Notes: a model not told the origin generated them from the letters alone. A stretch of DNA of 64,000 nucleotides from Nitrospira sp. (GCA_018242665.1 JAFEBL010000012.1:62001-126000), one strand, 5' to 3'; shown: positions 19,259 to 28,597, counted from the first letter of the stretch. Program-made: numbers and translations.

Positions 19259-20224
19259 TCAAGTTTTTTGCGGAGGCAGTATCCGGTCAAGTTCTGCATG
19301 CCATGACCGAAAGAGAGTAGATGCCTCCTGCTCGGTGATGACCACAAACGAGAGGCGATCCCCCGGTCCCACCTGGGCGGCGAGATGGCGGTCGGCGCCG
19401 ATCATCGTCGCCAGTTTCGCATACCCACCAGTCGTTTGACAGTCCGCCATCAAGAGAATCGGTTGGCCGTTCGAGGGCACTTGGATATTTCCGGCGGTGA
19501 CGGCTTCGGAGATGATGTCGGCTGAACCGCGATGTGGCAAGACCCGTCCTTCCAGACGATACCCCATGCGATCGGATTCCGACGTCACGCAATAGGGACT
19601 CGTCATGAGCACATGCAGTGCTTCCTCGATAAAGTCGTCGGCTTGCGGCCCAGGGATTACCCGCAGAGTCGGGGAGGCGACATATCGAGGCTGAGACGCC
19701 GGCGCGAGCATGCGGCCTACACCAGACGTAGCCGCGCTTGGGGCAGGTCCCGCCACAAGTCGATCTGACTTCCTTAGCGCCCGCCCTTCAAGTCCGCCCA
19801 GCCCACTCCGAACATGTGTCGATCGGCTTCCCAGCACGAGTGGCAATTCAATGCCGCCGGCCACGGTCACATACGCGCGCGTGCCTTGTTTGCGCAGGCC
19901 GAACTGCAATCGACTTCCTGCTGGCATAGCCACGACGGTCCACATGGGAATGGCTCGGCCGTCGCTGGTTGGTGAGAGGTCTGCTCCGGTGATGGCGATG
20001 TAAAGGCGTTGTTCGAAGAACAGCTCAGGACCCTGCAAGGTGATCTCGAGACCCGCGGCATTGTCGTGATTCCCAAGCAGACGATTGCCGACCGTCAGCG
20101 CCCAGGGATCCATGGCGCCGCTCACCGACACGCCGAACCGCTGGTAGCCGCGACGTCCCAGATCTTGAATCGTCGTGAAGAGGCCGGGGCGCACTACATG
20201 AATGAAGGAGCCGTTAGACGACAT
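19259..20224 (-). CDS. pxpC: 5-oxoprolinase subunit C (KipA / allophanate hydrolase subunit 2 family)
   Basis: A 321-aa protein of the biotin-dependent carboxyltransferase-like family: opening VVRPGLFTTIQDLGRRGYQR, then GVSVSGAMDPWAL, NRLLGN, GLEITLQGPEL, and a C-terminal TSESDRMGYRLEG and GNIQVPSNGQPILLMADCQT. With PxpA and PxpB it hydrolyses 5-oxoproline (pyroglutamate) to glutamate with ATP in the cytoplasm. ATG 20224 lies 11 nt inside the end of pxpA, so translation is coupled. Last gene of the MFS-pxpB-pxpA-pxpC operon. Confidence 0.93.
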   Translation of the reverse strand: MSSNGSFIHVVRPGLFTTIQDLGRRGYQRFGVSVSGAMDPWALTVGNRLLGNHDNAAGLEITLQGPELFFEQRLYIAITGADLSPTSDGRAIPMWTVVAMPAGSRLQFGLRKQGTRAYVTVAGGIELPLVLGSRSTHVRSGLGGLEGRALRKSDRLVAGPAPSAATSGVGRMLAPASQPRYVASPTLRVIPGPQADDFIEEALHVLMTSPYCVTSESDRMGYRLEGRVLPHRGSADIISEAVTAGNIQVPSNGQPILLMADCQTTGGYAKLATMIGADRHLAAQVGPGDRLSFVVITEQEASTLFRSWHAELDRILPPQKT

Positions 20225-20990
20225 GGTCCAGGCTGGTGACGGCAATGCCGCCCTCGTCGAACATGGTTCGCAACGCCTGGGCCAAACGGACGGCGCCAGG
20301 TGTGTCCGCGTGGAGGCAGAGGGTGTGAATATGGGTGTGGATGACGGAGCCATCGATGGCGGTGATACAGCCGCCGGTTGCGAGTGATCTCGCCCGCCCC
20401 AACACCGCCTCTTCATCATGGATGCTGGCCCCATCCTGCTCGCGTGGCACCAGGCTGCCGTCGGCACGATACCCGCGATCGGCAAACCCCTCGGCTGCGA
20501 CTCTGAGCCCCTGCGCCGATCCGGCGGCGATCAGTTCGGAGCCCGCCAGTCCGACGAAGATCAATCGGTGGTCGAGTCGTGCCACCGCGGTGGCGATGGC
20601 ATCCGCAATCACTCGGTCCCGTGCTGCCATGTTGTAGAGAGCCCCGTGCGGTTTCACATGCGTAAGGCGGACCCCTTCTTCTCGGCCGATGTCCATGAGG
20701 TTGCTGACTTGGGTGTGGATCAGCTCATCCACGAATGATGGAGACAACGGGTGCTCACGGCGGCCTTGGAACTCCCGATCCGGCAGACCGGGGTGAGCGC
20801 CGATGGCCAACCGGTGCCGGTGGGCCATGCGAACGGTGTGGCGCATGAGAGCCGCATCGCCGGCATGGACGCCGCACGCGATGTTGGCTGAAGTGACCAA
20901 GGTCATCAGGCGGGCTTCCACCTCCATCTGGTCGGGAGTCGCGGCTTCACCCAGATCACAATTCAGATCGATGGAGCCGGTATCCCTCAT
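20214..20990 (-). CDS. pxpA: 5-oxoprolinase subunit A (LamB/YcsF family)
   Basis: A 258-aa LamB/YcsF protein, full length. Signature blocks are IDLNCDLGE at the N-terminus, TSANIACGVHAGD, IGAHPGLPD, THVKPHGALYN, EGFADRGY and GSVIHTHIHTLCLHADTPGA. This is the subunit proposed to open the 5-oxoproline ring once activated by PxpBC. Its start overlaps the pxpB stop by 4 nt (20987-20990) and its stop overlaps pxpC, an unbroken translationally coupled set. Confidence 0.95.
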   Translation of the reverse strand: MRDTGSIDLNCDLGEAATPDQMEVEARLMTLVTSANIACGVHAGDAALMRHTVRMAHRHRLAIGAHPGLPDREFQGRREHPLSPSFVDELIHTQVSNLMDIGREEGVRLTHVKPHGALYNMAARDRVIADAIATAVARLDHRLIFVGLAGSELIAAGSAQGLRVAAEGFADRGYRADGSLVPREQDGASIHDEEAVLGRARSLATGGCITAIDGSVIHTHIHTLCLHADTPGAVRLAQALRTMFDEGGIAVTSLDHVV

Positions 20991-21715
20991 GGCTGTTCGT
21001 CGAAAAGCCTGTGAAATTCATCTTCGTCGATCGGAACGAACCGAACCACGTCACCGGGATCCAACAAGAATGGCTTGGGTCTGCTGAGTCTGAACAGATG
21101 CACCGGTGTTCGACCGATGATGCGCCAACCGCCTGGGCTGGTCTGCGGATAAATCCCGGTTTGTGTTCCTGCAATACCGACGGAACCAGCGGCGACGTGC
21201 CTCCGTGGTGTCGGAAGGCGCGGTGCAGCGATGCGTTCCGGTACGGTGCCCAGATAGGGAAATCCCGGACTAAATCCCAACATGTAGACGCGATACGTCA
21301 CAGAGGCATGAAGTCTGCTGGCTTCCGCCTGGGTCAGATTAGCCTGTTGTGCCAGGTCGAGCAAGTCTGGCCCTGCAGCCCCGCCGTACCACACGGGAAT
21401 GAGGTGGGTGGTGTGAGGTCGAGAGGGCGCATTGATTCTGCGAGTGATGATGGCTTGGATCTCCCGGCTAAGTGTTGCCGCGTCGGTCCGTAACGGATCA
21501 AAGTAGACGGTGACGGATCGATAGGTGGGAACAAGTTCCACCATTCCGGCGAGAGCCGCCTGTTCGATGGAGGCGGACCCTGCGAGCACCAGTTCGTTCG
21601 TACGAAGCGTGATGCCGTCTCCGAACTCGACGGTGAGGGCACATTCACTCAAGGGAACGATCCGCGGGGTCGAATACACGAAGGACCTCATGACGGGGCG
21701 GGCGGCCGCCGGCAT
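20987..21715 (-). CDS. pxpB: 5-oxoprolinase subunit B (KipI / allophanate hydrolase subunit 1 family)
   Basis: A 242-aa KipI-family protein. Family segments: SVTVYFDP, HLIPVWYGG, VTYRVYMLGFSPGFPYLG, PRRHVAAGSVGIAGTQTGIY, PGGWRIIGRTPVHLF and the final PGDVVRFVPID. The GGAG at 4-nt spacing before ATG 21715 supports this start, which directly abuts the stop of the MFS gene (21716). Works with PxpA and PxpC. KipI was first seen as a sporulation kinase inhibitor in Bacillus, but its place in this operon indicates the metabolic role. Confidence 0.93.
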   Translation of the reverse strand: MPAAARPVMRSFVYSTPRIVPLSECALTVEFGDGITLRTNELVLAGSASIEQAALAGMVELVPTYRSVTVYFDPLRTDAATLSREIQAIITRRINAPSRPHTTHLIPVWYGGAAGPDLLDLAQQANLTQAEASRLHASVTYRVYMLGFSPGFPYLGTVPERIAAPRLPTPRRHVAAGSVGIAGTQTGIYPQTSPGGWRIIGRTPVHLFRLSRPKPFLLDPGDVVRFVPIDEDEFHRLFDEQP

Positions 21716-22996
21716 TCACTCCGGTAACGGTCTCCCCCGGGTTTCTGTCGCCAGGGGCAGTATGGCCAAGCCCAGCACGTAGATCAATGCAATCGCACTG
21801 GCGGCACTGTTGAACGAACCGAGCACGGTGACGAGCCAGCCTGTGAGAAACGGCGCTACCGAGGCCAGCACACGGCCTGCATTAAAACAGAAGCCGGACC
21901 CCGTGGCGCGCAGGCGTGTGGGATAGAGTTCCGGAAGATAGATCGGAAATCCACTGAAGATGCCGTTGTTGAAAAATCCGAGGATCGGCAACAAGACCAA
22001 CACCTCCGCATAGCTGTGGGGAACGAAATAGGTGGCCGGCAACAGGATAAGGCTGCCGAGACACATCAGGCCGAAGACGGGAAGGCGCCCGAATCGTTCC
22101 GCGAGCGGCCCGAACCCTAGATACCCGAACAGCGCCCCGGCGTTCAGCGCCATGATCGCATAGCTGACCTTCTCACTTAGAAGGGCGGGATCCTGACCCT
22201 GCAGATCCGGCATGCCACGAATGAGAGTGGGGGCCCAATTGGTCGCGCCCCATACGCCGAACACGGCCACGAAGGCCAGGGTGGCGCCCACGAGGGTATC
22301 GCGGCGCAGGGTCGGTTGAAACAATTCAGCCAGGTGCAGGATAGTGGCGCGGGCTGAGCGTCCTTCCAATTCATGTGCCTGCACCCACCGCTCCGGTTCT
22401 TTGACCCATCGACGGACGAGCAACGCCACAAATGCCGGCAGGATGCCGACCAGGAACAGCACTCGCCATTCGGAATCGTTCAGCAGCAGATTGCACCCGG
22501 CCGCCAGGAAAAAGCCGAAGGCCCAGGCCGACTGTAAAATTCCGGCGGCTTGGGCGCGTTTCTCCTCAGGCCAGGTTTCGGCCACAATGGCCGCTCCCGC
22601 CGCCCATTCTCCCCCGACGCCGAGTGCCGTGAGAAAACGGGCGATCGCCAGATGCCACCATTCCTGTGCGAAGGCGGCCAGGCCGGTGAAGATCGCATAC
22701 AGCAGGATGGTCGCAATCAAAGTCTTGGTGCGGCCGAAATAGTCGGCGGCCACGCCGAAGCCGATGCCGCCGATGGCCCAGCCGATCAGGAAAATGGAAA
22801 AGACCAAGCCGCCGTACCATCCGATGAGTTCGGCGGAGACCTCGCCGTTGGCCGCGCCGATGTGAAGCAATTCCTGGAGCGCGGGATGGAGAACGATCGC
22901 ATAGATCGTGGCATCCATTGCGTCGAAGACCCAGCCCAACCATGCCACGAATAGAACCAGCCATTGGTATCGTGTGACGCCGTTCGTCCATCCCAC
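21716..22996 (-). CDS. MFS transporter (aromatic acid/sialate symporter type)
   Basis: A 426-aa, 12-helix major facilitator. The loop 2-3 motif is GVAADYFGRTKT and the loop 8-9 counterpart is PLAERFGRLP; family features include FDAMDATIYAIVLHPAL in TM1 and ARFLTALGVGGEWAAGAAIV in TM4, as in NanT/AAHS-type proton symporters. The GTG at 22996 is preceded by AGGAGG at 8-nt spacing. Being the first gene of the operon with pxpBAC and directly abutting pxpB, it probably imports 5-oxoproline or a precursor; this is inference from context. Confidence 0.92.
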   Translation of the reverse strand: MGWTNGVTRYQWLVLFVAWLGWVFDAMDATIYAIVLHPALQELLHIGAANGEVSAELIGWYGGLVFSIFLIGWAIGGIGFGVAADYFGRTKTLIATILLYAIFTGLAAFAQEWWHLAIARFLTALGVGGEWAAGAAIVAETWPEEKRAQAAGILQSAWAFGFFLAAGCNLLLNDSEWRVLFLVGILPAFVALLVRRWVKEPERWVQAHELEGRSARATILHLAELFQPTLRRDTLVGATLAFVAVFGVWGATNWAPTLIRGMPDLQGQDPALLSEKVSYAIMALNAGALFGYLGFGPLAERFGRLPVFGLMCLGSLILLPATYFVPHSYAEVLVLLPILGFFNNGIFSGFPIYLPELYPTRLRATGSGFCFNAGRVLASVAPFLTGWLVTVLGSFNSAASAIALIYVLGLAILPLATETRGRPLPE

Positions 22997-23084
22997 GCAG
23001 AGCTCCTCCTGAGTCAGGCGAGTGAAGTGCCGCCACGCTACGGGCAGGAGGTTGCGCTGTCAAGGTGAAGCTACACAAGTCCCG

Positions 23085-23093
23085 TGGTATAGT
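23085..23093 (+). promoter_or_regulatory. extended -10 promoter close to the J-domain start
   Basis: TGGTATAGT ends 10 nt before ATG 23104. GTGAAG at 23065-23070 is the 17-nt-spaced -35 (weak). The leader would be only about 4 nt and there is no Shine-Dalgarno. Confidence 0.5.
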
Positions 23094-23103
23094 CGCCGGT
23101 ACG

Positions 23104-23742
23104 ATGCCACGAATCGACTATTACCGAGTCCTCGGCCTGTCGCGCGACATATCCGATGAGGACATCAAGAAAGCCTATCGGAAGCTCGTCTTCGAGCACC
23201 ATCCGGATCGCAATCCGCACAATAGCAAGGCCGAGGAGAAGATCCGGGAGATCAACTCCGCCTACGAAGTGCTCGGGGATCCGGAGCGCCGGCGCACCTA
23301 CGATCGCCTCCATTGGGGCGAGGAGCCCAAAGCCGAGACCGTCGATCCCGCACAGATTCTCGAAGAAATGGAGAAGAAGCTCTTCGACGAGGGGCGGAAG
23401 GAAGTCTTCGCCGTCCTGATGAAGATGGTACCGCGGATCAAATCGGAGCTCGCGATCATTCGCGAGCGCACCGTGGCGCACCAGGGTTATGACACGTTCA
23501 AGGAGCCGATCGTCGCGGCGCGTGGCGCGGAAGTCGTCGAAGAGTTCGTCACACCGGACATGGAGCAGCGCAAACAGCGTCTGCTCGAAGTGGCGGTGCA
23601 GATGATGCTGTCACAGTCTGTGGTCGCACGCGGCGATGAGGGCGGGATCCGAGCCTTACGAGGTAGCCTAGATGACGCGTTTCGAAAAGGCCGGATCAAC
23701 GGGTTTGCTGCCGCCCTGGAACTGCTCTACGAACGGAGATAG
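23104..23742 (+). CDS. J-domain (DnaJ-like) protein
   Basis: A 212-aa protein with an N-terminal J domain (residues 4-70): [20 protein letters not shown], the diagnostic HPD in [11 protein letters not shown], and [18 protein letters not shown]. It should stimulate a DnaK-type chaperone. The remaining 140 residues are helical, without the Gly/Phe-rich, zinc or CTD domains of true DnaJ, so this is a specialised J-protein. ATG 23104 starts exactly before the J domain; the open frame runs a little further up but an extended -10 lies in that stretch. Confidence 0.9.
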   Translation: MPRIDYYRVLGLSRDISDEDIKKAYRKLVFEHHPDRNPHNSKAEEKIREINSAYEVLGDPERRRTYDRLHWGEEPKAETVDPAQILEEMEKKLFDEGRKEVFAVLMKMVPRIKSELAIIRERTVAHQGYDTFKEPIVAARGAEVVEEFVTPDMEQRKQRLLEVAVQMMLSQSVVARGDEGGIRALRGSLDDAFRKGRINGFAAALELLYERR

Positions 23743-23804
23743 TGGGGAGCCCTGGTTGGGCGCCAGCCCTGGCGTGCACTGTGGGCCGCACCAGAATGCG
23801 TGCG

Positions 23805-25013
23805 TCACATTCGTGAAAGTGGACCAGCCACGAAACGTCCGCCTTGCATCACGCCTACGATCCGTTCCTGTTTCTGCAGCAGATCGATCCTTCTCAGTGG
23901 ATTCCCTTCCACGAACAGCAGATCCGCCTGCTTGCCCGCTTCGATGCTGCCGATCTCCTCGGACAGGCGCAGCAATCGTGCGGCGGCGGACGTGCTGGTC
24001 ATGATCGCGTCCATCGGTGTCATGCCGAGGGCCACCATGCGCTCTAGTTCCTGCGCATTGTCTCCGTGATAGTTGAACGGCGTGCCGGCATCGGTGCCAA
24101 GTGCGATCGGGACCCCACGCCGCACCGCGGCGCGGAAACTTTTCTCGTGCTGTTTCACCATATTCTTCGCTTTGGAGCGAGCGCTGTCCGGAATGCCACA
24201 GCCGCTCGGGCAGGCGGCGGTCGTCGCGAGTGCCGACAATGTCGGTACCATATATACGCCCTGCCGGCTCATCATTCCCGCGGCTTCTTCGTCCATTAGC
24301 GTGGCATGTTCGATTGAATGCACACCGGCCCGCAGCGCGTTTTTCATCCCCGTGGCGCCGTGGGCATGGGCGGCGACATGCCGCCCGGCTGCGGCGGCGA
24401 CTTCTACAGCGGCCTGCAATTCTTCCACGGTCATCTGGGCATCGTCCGGTGAAGTACCGGGTGTCAGCACGCCACCGGAGGCGATTACCTTGATGACTTC
24501 CGCCCCGGCATCGAGTTGATCCTGCACGGCGGTTCGGACCGCGGCCACTCCGTCGGCCTCGCGTCCAATGAACCGCGCGTGTCCGCCCGGCATGCAGATG
24601 GCCAGACCGGCGGCCAGGATGCGTGGTCCCGGCGTCAGGCCCGTGGCAATGGCTCGTTTGAGCGCAAACACGGCATGGTCACGGAAGCCTACATCGCGCA
24701 CGGTCGTAAATCCGGCCTGTAGGGTACGGCGCGCCAACTCGGCCGCCTTGAGCAGCGTGACCGATGAAGACTCTCCCTCCACGGCCGCAACCACATCGGC
24801 TTCCGCGCCAAGGCAAAAGTGGACATGGCAATCGATGAGCCCCGGGAGGACGGTGAGACCGCGGCCATCGATGCGTTGCACTCCCTTGGGAATGCGGATG
24901 GTGCGGTCTGGGCCGGCCGCCAGGATGCGCGGGCCGTTGATGAGAAGTGTGCCCTGTTCAATCCGTCCACCGAGGCCATCCAGAATTCGAATCTGCCGGA
25001 TCGCAATGGTCAT
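23805..25013 (-). CDS. metal-dependent amidohydrolase (prolidase-like)
   Basis: A 402-aa amidohydrolase. Metal-binding HxH is in GLIDCHVHF (about 59-67), the likely carboxylated lysine is in AEVIKVIASGGVLTPG, histidines in HVAAHAHG and HSIEHATLMD, and the final aspartate in IALGTDAGTPF. The order and spacing match the Xaa-Pro dipeptidase-like/imidazolonepropionase-related branch that often acts on peptides or N-acyl amino acids. ATG 25013 overlaps the stop of the heme-protein gene by 4 nt. No signal peptide, so cytoplasmic. Confidence 0.92.
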   Translation of the reverse strand: MTIAIRQIRILDGLGGRIEQGTLLINGPRILAAGPDRTIRIPKGVQRIDGRGLTVLPGLIDCHVHFCLGAEADVVAAVEGESSSVTLLKAAELARRTLQAGFTTVRDVGFRDHAVFALKRAIATGLTPGPRILAAGLAICMPGGHARFIGREADGVAAVRTAVQDQLDAGAEVIKVIASGGVLTPGTSPDDAQMTVEELQAAVEVAAAAGRHVAAHAHGATGMKNALRAGVHSIEHATLMDEEAAGMMSRQGVYMVPTLSALATTAACPSGCGIPDSARSKAKNMVKQHEKSFRAAVRRGVPIALGTDAGTPFNYHGDNAQELERMVALGMTPMDAIMTSTSAAARLLRLSEEIGSIEAGKQADLLFVEGNPLRRIDLLQKQERIVGVMQGGRFVAGPLSRM

Positions 25014-25612
25014 GACGCCTCGCTGATCGGAATGGTGACGATGACGCCGCCCATGATGTCGTTGAGCTTATAGTCGCGGCGTGGGCTATTGGCGTGATCG
25101 TTGTGACAGGCGACGCAACTTTCCGACACCGCCCGGTCGGCGTAGATCCCTTGAAAATAACGTACGCCGCCCTGGTTGTAGAATCCCGTGAACGGTTTTT
25201 CCGGCGACTTCATCACCACCTCCAGGCCCCGCCGTTCGAACTCGCTGTTCGGTCCGTTCCACACATAAATGGGCGTGAGACTGGCCAGTCGGAAGCTAAG
25301 CTTCATATCCTTCTGTGCCACGAGCCGCCCCGATTCGAGGAGGAATTGGGCAGGCAGGGGAAGGCCCTTCTCTTCCTTCCAATGTTCGAGCGCCTCGACC
25401 ACGCCTTGCGTGTGCAGTTTATCAACGACGTTTTGGGTGTAGTTGGCGCGATTGGCATCGATCACGGCGTGGATGAAGCTGGTGACACGTTCGGGTGCCA
25501 CCATATCGGCTTTTCGTGATTCGGCGACCGCCAAGGCGATGACCCAGTAGGTCACGGCCGCGACGAATCCGGCCACGCCAGCTGCGACAATCCACAATCC
25601 GTTTCGACTCAT
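25010..25612 (-). CDS. Tll0287-like (DUF3365) membrane-anchored c-type heme protein
   Basis: A 200-aa protein with an N-terminal membrane anchor (IVAAGVAGFVAAVTYWVIAL) and an extracytoplasmic Tll0287-like PAS-related domain. One c-type heme site is present as SCVACHNDHANSP (CxxCH). It also has the family block FTGFYNQGGVRYFQGIY. Such proteins are proposed heme-based redox or gas sensors or electron carriers. It is squeezed between an aminotransferase and an amidohydrolase with 4-nt overlaps at both ends (25609-25612 and 25010-25013). GAGGAGGAG precedes ATG 25612. Confidence 0.9.
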   Translation of the reverse strand: MSRNGLWIVAAGVAGFVAAVTYWVIALAVAESRKADMVAPERVTSFIHAVIDANRANYTQNVVDKLHTQGVVEALEHWKEEKGLPLPAQFLLESGRLVAQKDMKLSFRLASLTPIYVWNGPNSEFERRGLEVVMKSPEKPFTGFYNQGGVRYFQGIYADRAVSESCVACHNDHANSPRRDYKLNDIMGGVIVTIPISEAS

Positions 25613-26826
25613 GCACTCCTCCTCGTCGCCAGCTGTGAACTGCTGTAGGTGTCGACCGCCGCTTGCACCGCGCGGCCGGGCTGTGCCGGCCACCCCTGTT
25701 GACTAAAGATCTGTTCCAGGGCCCCCAGCAGCGTCAAGACATGAGCCTGCCGGCTGGATTCCCCCATGAGACCGATGCGCCAGACTCGCCCGCGCAGCGG
25801 CCCTAACCCGCCTCCGATCTCGATGCCATGCTCCTGGAGGAGTTGTGTCCTCACTGCCGCGTCATGAAGCCGGTCCGGCAGAGTGACACAATTCAGCATC
25901 GGGAGTCGATGGTCAGCAGAAGGGAGGGGTGTCAACCCTAGGGTCTCGAGTCCTGCCAGCAGAGCCGCGCTATTGAGCTGGTGGCGTGCAAACCGTGCCG
26001 CGCGCCCCTCGTCCTGCACCAGGCGCAACGCTTCTCGAAGGCCATAGAGCATTGAGATCGGAGCTGTATGGTGATAGGCGCGACTCTGATCATTCCAATA
26101 GTCGGCGATCAAGCCCAAGTCCAGGTACCAGCTCTGGCAGGCCGTGCGCCTTCGCCGAACCGCGTCCATGGCGCGCAGGCTCATCGTCAGCGGGGCGAGT
26201 CCGGGCGGGCAACTGAGACATTTCTGGGTGCCGCTGTAGCAGGCGTCGATGCCCCAGGCGTCCACCTCGACCGGCATGCCGCCCAGTGATGTGACCGCAT
26301 CGACGATCAGGAGCGCTCCATACTCGCGGCACAGGGCCCCGACGTCTTCCAGTGGTTGTCTGGCCCCGGTAGAAGTCTCTGCATGGACCAGCACGACCGC
26401 CTTGACCGGACCGGAACAGGTGAGTTGTTGGCGCAAGGATTCCTGCGGAATGATGTCTCCCCAGTGCGCGTCGATCCGCAACGGCACTCCGCCCTGTCGC
26501 TCGATCATCGTGGCGAGCCGTGTTCCGAAGACACCATTCACGCCGACGAGGGCCCGGTCTCCCGGTTCTATCAAGTTGGCGATGACGGCCTCCATGCCTG
26601 CCGACCCGGTACCGGACAAGGCAATGGTGAACTCATTCTGGGTTTGGAACGTGGCGCGGAGCCGGGCCTGAATGTCATTCATCAAGCCGAGAAACACCGG
26701 ATCAAGATGGCCGACCAGCGGCTGGGCCATCGCATGCAACACTCTAGGGTGGACCATGCTCGGTCCGGGTCCCAAGAGCAGGCGGTAGGGTGGAGTGAAC
26801 TCGTGATCCTGTGCAGGCAGGCTCAT
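25609..26826 (-). CDS. serine--glyoxylate / alanine--glyoxylate aminotransferase family protein
   Basis: A 405-aa fold-type I (class V) PLP aminotransferase. LLLGPGPSMVHPRVL at the N-terminus, ALSGTGSAGMEAVIANL, LIVDAVTSLGGMPVEVDAWG and the cofactor lysine in YSGTQKCLSCPPGLAP are the SGAT/AGAT signature. It would transfer an amino group between glyoxylate/serine/alanine, linking to photorespiratory-type glyoxylate salvage. The gene is the first of three translationally coupled genes. I chose ATG 26826 since the family begins there; the frame stays open to 26913 but lacks homology. Confidence 0.92.
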   Translation of the reverse strand: MSLPAQDHEFTPPYRLLLGPGPSMVHPRVLHAMAQPLVGHLDPVFLGLMNDIQARLRATFQTQNEFTIALSGTGSAGMEAVIANLIEPGDRALVGVNGVFGTRLATMIERQGGVPLRIDAHWGDIIPQESLRQQLTCSGPVKAVVLVHAETSTGARQPLEDVGALCREYGALLIVDAVTSLGGMPVEVDAWGIDACYSGTQKCLSCPPGLAPLTMSLRAMDAVRRRRTACQSWYLDLGLIADYWNDQSRAYHHTAPISMLYGLREALRLVQDEGRAARFARHQLNSAALLAGLETLGLTPLPSADHRLPMLNCVTLPDRLHDAAVRTQLLQEHGIEIGGGLGPLRGRVWRIGLMGESSRQAHVLTLLGALEQIFSQQGWPAQPGRAVQAAVDTYSSSQLATRRSA

Positions 26827-26966
26827 CGTCGGAGTTGGTCGTGTCTCATCAGGGAAGATTGCCCAGCCGCCCACGGGTGTGCGGTGCGCGCATCGTAGTA
26901 TAGCGAAACGCAAGGGACTTCAGCCATGGGATTATCGCGGGCTGCGGAACCTTGGGCACGCGCCTG

Positions 26967-26995
26967 TTTCACCTCTGTGAGGCCGGTGCTATACT
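26967..26995 (+). promoter_or_regulatory. extended -10 promoter of the CPBP protease gene
   Basis: TGCTATACT (26987-26995) with a weak TTTCAC -35 (26967-26972) at 17-nt spacing. The start near 27002 gives a 24-nt leader with GGGAGG before GTG 27026. A second TATACT on the minus strand (26902-26897) may serve the divergent aminotransferase operon. Confidence 0.55.
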
Positions 26996-27025
26996 CCGGC
27001 GCTTCGTTGTTTTCGGGAGGACTTC

Positions 27026-28519
27026 GTGGACGCGGAATCATCAATCAGCCCGACTGTGCAGCCCGCGGCTTCACCGGCCGCCTCTCTCGGGGCTCCTCCT
27101 CCTCCTCATGCCTACAATCCCGGTTTTTCCCGGGCGGTCACCCTGTTGTCTGCCGTGGTGCTGTCTGCTTCGATTGCCGTGGTGGCCTGGCTGTCGTTCG
27201 ATGTGCCGCGTGTCGAGCGGATAGCGGATGCCGAACGGGCCCTGAGCCATATGGTCGGCCGTCTGATGGATCAGGCCGAAGGACTCAAGACGTTGCCGGT
27301 GTGGGAACAGGTCCTCTACGACTTCACCATGGGGAGTGACGCGAACGATCGCGAGCAGGCGCTCGAATGGTATCGTGAACTGGCCGCAGAATCCTCCGAT
27401 CCGTTCGTCGACTTGCACCTCGCGATTTTGGAAGGAGAGTCGGGGCATCTGCCGGACATCACACAGCACCTCGCGCGATGGAGTCATCAGGGAGAGCCGT
27501 ATCCCTCGTTTGCCCGGTTGCTGCGGGCCGCCTATGTGGACACGAAGGTGTCGCGGGCGGCCGGATTTGAATTGCAAGCCTACCTGGCGGAGCAACCGGT
27601 GACTGGATGGTTCTATGCCCGGCTTGCCGGCAATATTGCCGAACGCGCCGGCGACCGTGCCTTACTCGTGACGATTGATGCCTCCTCGCAGCAACGGGTT
27701 GAGGCGTTGCTGTGGCGTGCACGAGCGTTTGCCTGGCTGGAGCTGACATTGATGGCTGCGGGGCTCTTGGTCTTGACGGTCTGGCTTCGTCAGGGGAAGG
27801 CCGCGGCCATGTTTCGCGTCGGGTCGGCCGAGCTCCCGCCTTTGTGGGCAGGCCGATTGGGCGCGGGCGTGCTGCTCCGTGGCGGAGCGGTCGGCGCGCT
27901 CCTGACCGTCGCCTTTTTGTTTGCCGCAGGGGATTGGGCCTCGCTGCGGGTGCTCGCCGTGCCCCTCTCGAATCTCCCGTTGTTGGCCTTGGCGTACTAT
28001 CACTTGCTTCGTCCCCAACGGCAGACGTTCTGGCGAGGCTTCGGCCTCAGCATTCAACCGCGTCACCTGGGGCAGCTGGCGCTTGCGGTGTTGGCGGTTG
28101 TGGCGGCGGGTCTTGTCGGTGAGTGGGTATTGGGCCGGCTGGCGGAACCGCTCAAACTGATCAGCCATTGGACGGAATGGTTCGACGCAGACCTGGTGTG
28201 GGGGGCATCCCCCACGCTCGCGGTCAGCCTTCTGGAGTATGTGTGCTTCGCGCCGGTCTTCGAGGAATTAGCATTCCGGGGGTTGCTGTTCGGAGTGTTT
28301 CGCAGGCGTTTTCGCTTCGGGGTGGCGGCCATGCTCAGCGCCGCGTTGTTTGCGCTGGCCCATGGCTATGGGTTGATCGGTTTTCTCAGCGTGTTTTGGA
28401 GCGGGCTGATCTGGGCCTGGGCCTATGAACGGACTGGAAGCCTGTGGCCCGGGGTGCTTGGGCACGCCGTCAACAATCTGCTCGTGTGCCTGAGTGTGAT
28501 GGCGCTGTTGCGGTCGTGA
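27026..28519 (+). CDS. CPBP family intramembrane metalloprotease
   Basis: A 497-aa membrane protein. One TM helix (about 37-57) is followed by a roughly 170-residue extracytoplasmic helical region and then about seven TM helices. The CPBP/Abi catalytic motifs are in the last third: EELAFRGLLFG (EExxxR), ALAHGYGLIGFLSVF (second His) and LGHAVNNLLV (HxxxN). The family cleaves or chaperones membrane-bound substrates (Rce1-related). The long N-terminal domain is unusual for CPBP proteins, many of which are 200-300 aa. GTG start with GGGAGGAC at good spacing. Confidence 0.92.
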   Translation: MDAESSISPTVQPAASPAASLGAPPPPHAYNPGFSRAVTLLSAVVLSASIAVVAWLSFDVPRVERIADAERALSHMVGRLMDQAEGLKTLPVWEQVLYDFTMGSDANDREQALEWYRELAAESSDPFVDLHLAILEGESGHLPDITQHLARWSHQGEPYPSFARLLRAAYVDTKVSRAAGFELQAYLAEQPVTGWFYARLAGNIAERAGDRALLVTIDASSQQRVEALLWRARAFAWLELTLMAAGLLVLTVWLRQGKAAAMFRVGSAELPPLWAGRLGAGVLLRGGAVGALLTVAFLFAAGDWASLRVLAVPLSNLPLLALAYYHLLRPQRQTFWRGFGLSIQPRHLGQLALAVLAVVAAGLVGEWVLGRLAEPLKLISHWTEWFDADLVWGASPTLAVSLLEYVCFAPVFEELAFRGLLFGVFRRRFRFGVAAMLSAALFALAHGYGLIGFLSVFWSGLIWAWAYERTGSLWPGVLGHAVNNLLVCLSVMALLRS

Positions 28520-28597
28520 TGCGAATCGCGGGTTTCAGTGCCACGGGTGCTGCTCGTTTGCTCGCATGTCGATATGAACGAACGAGTGACGGGTGGG

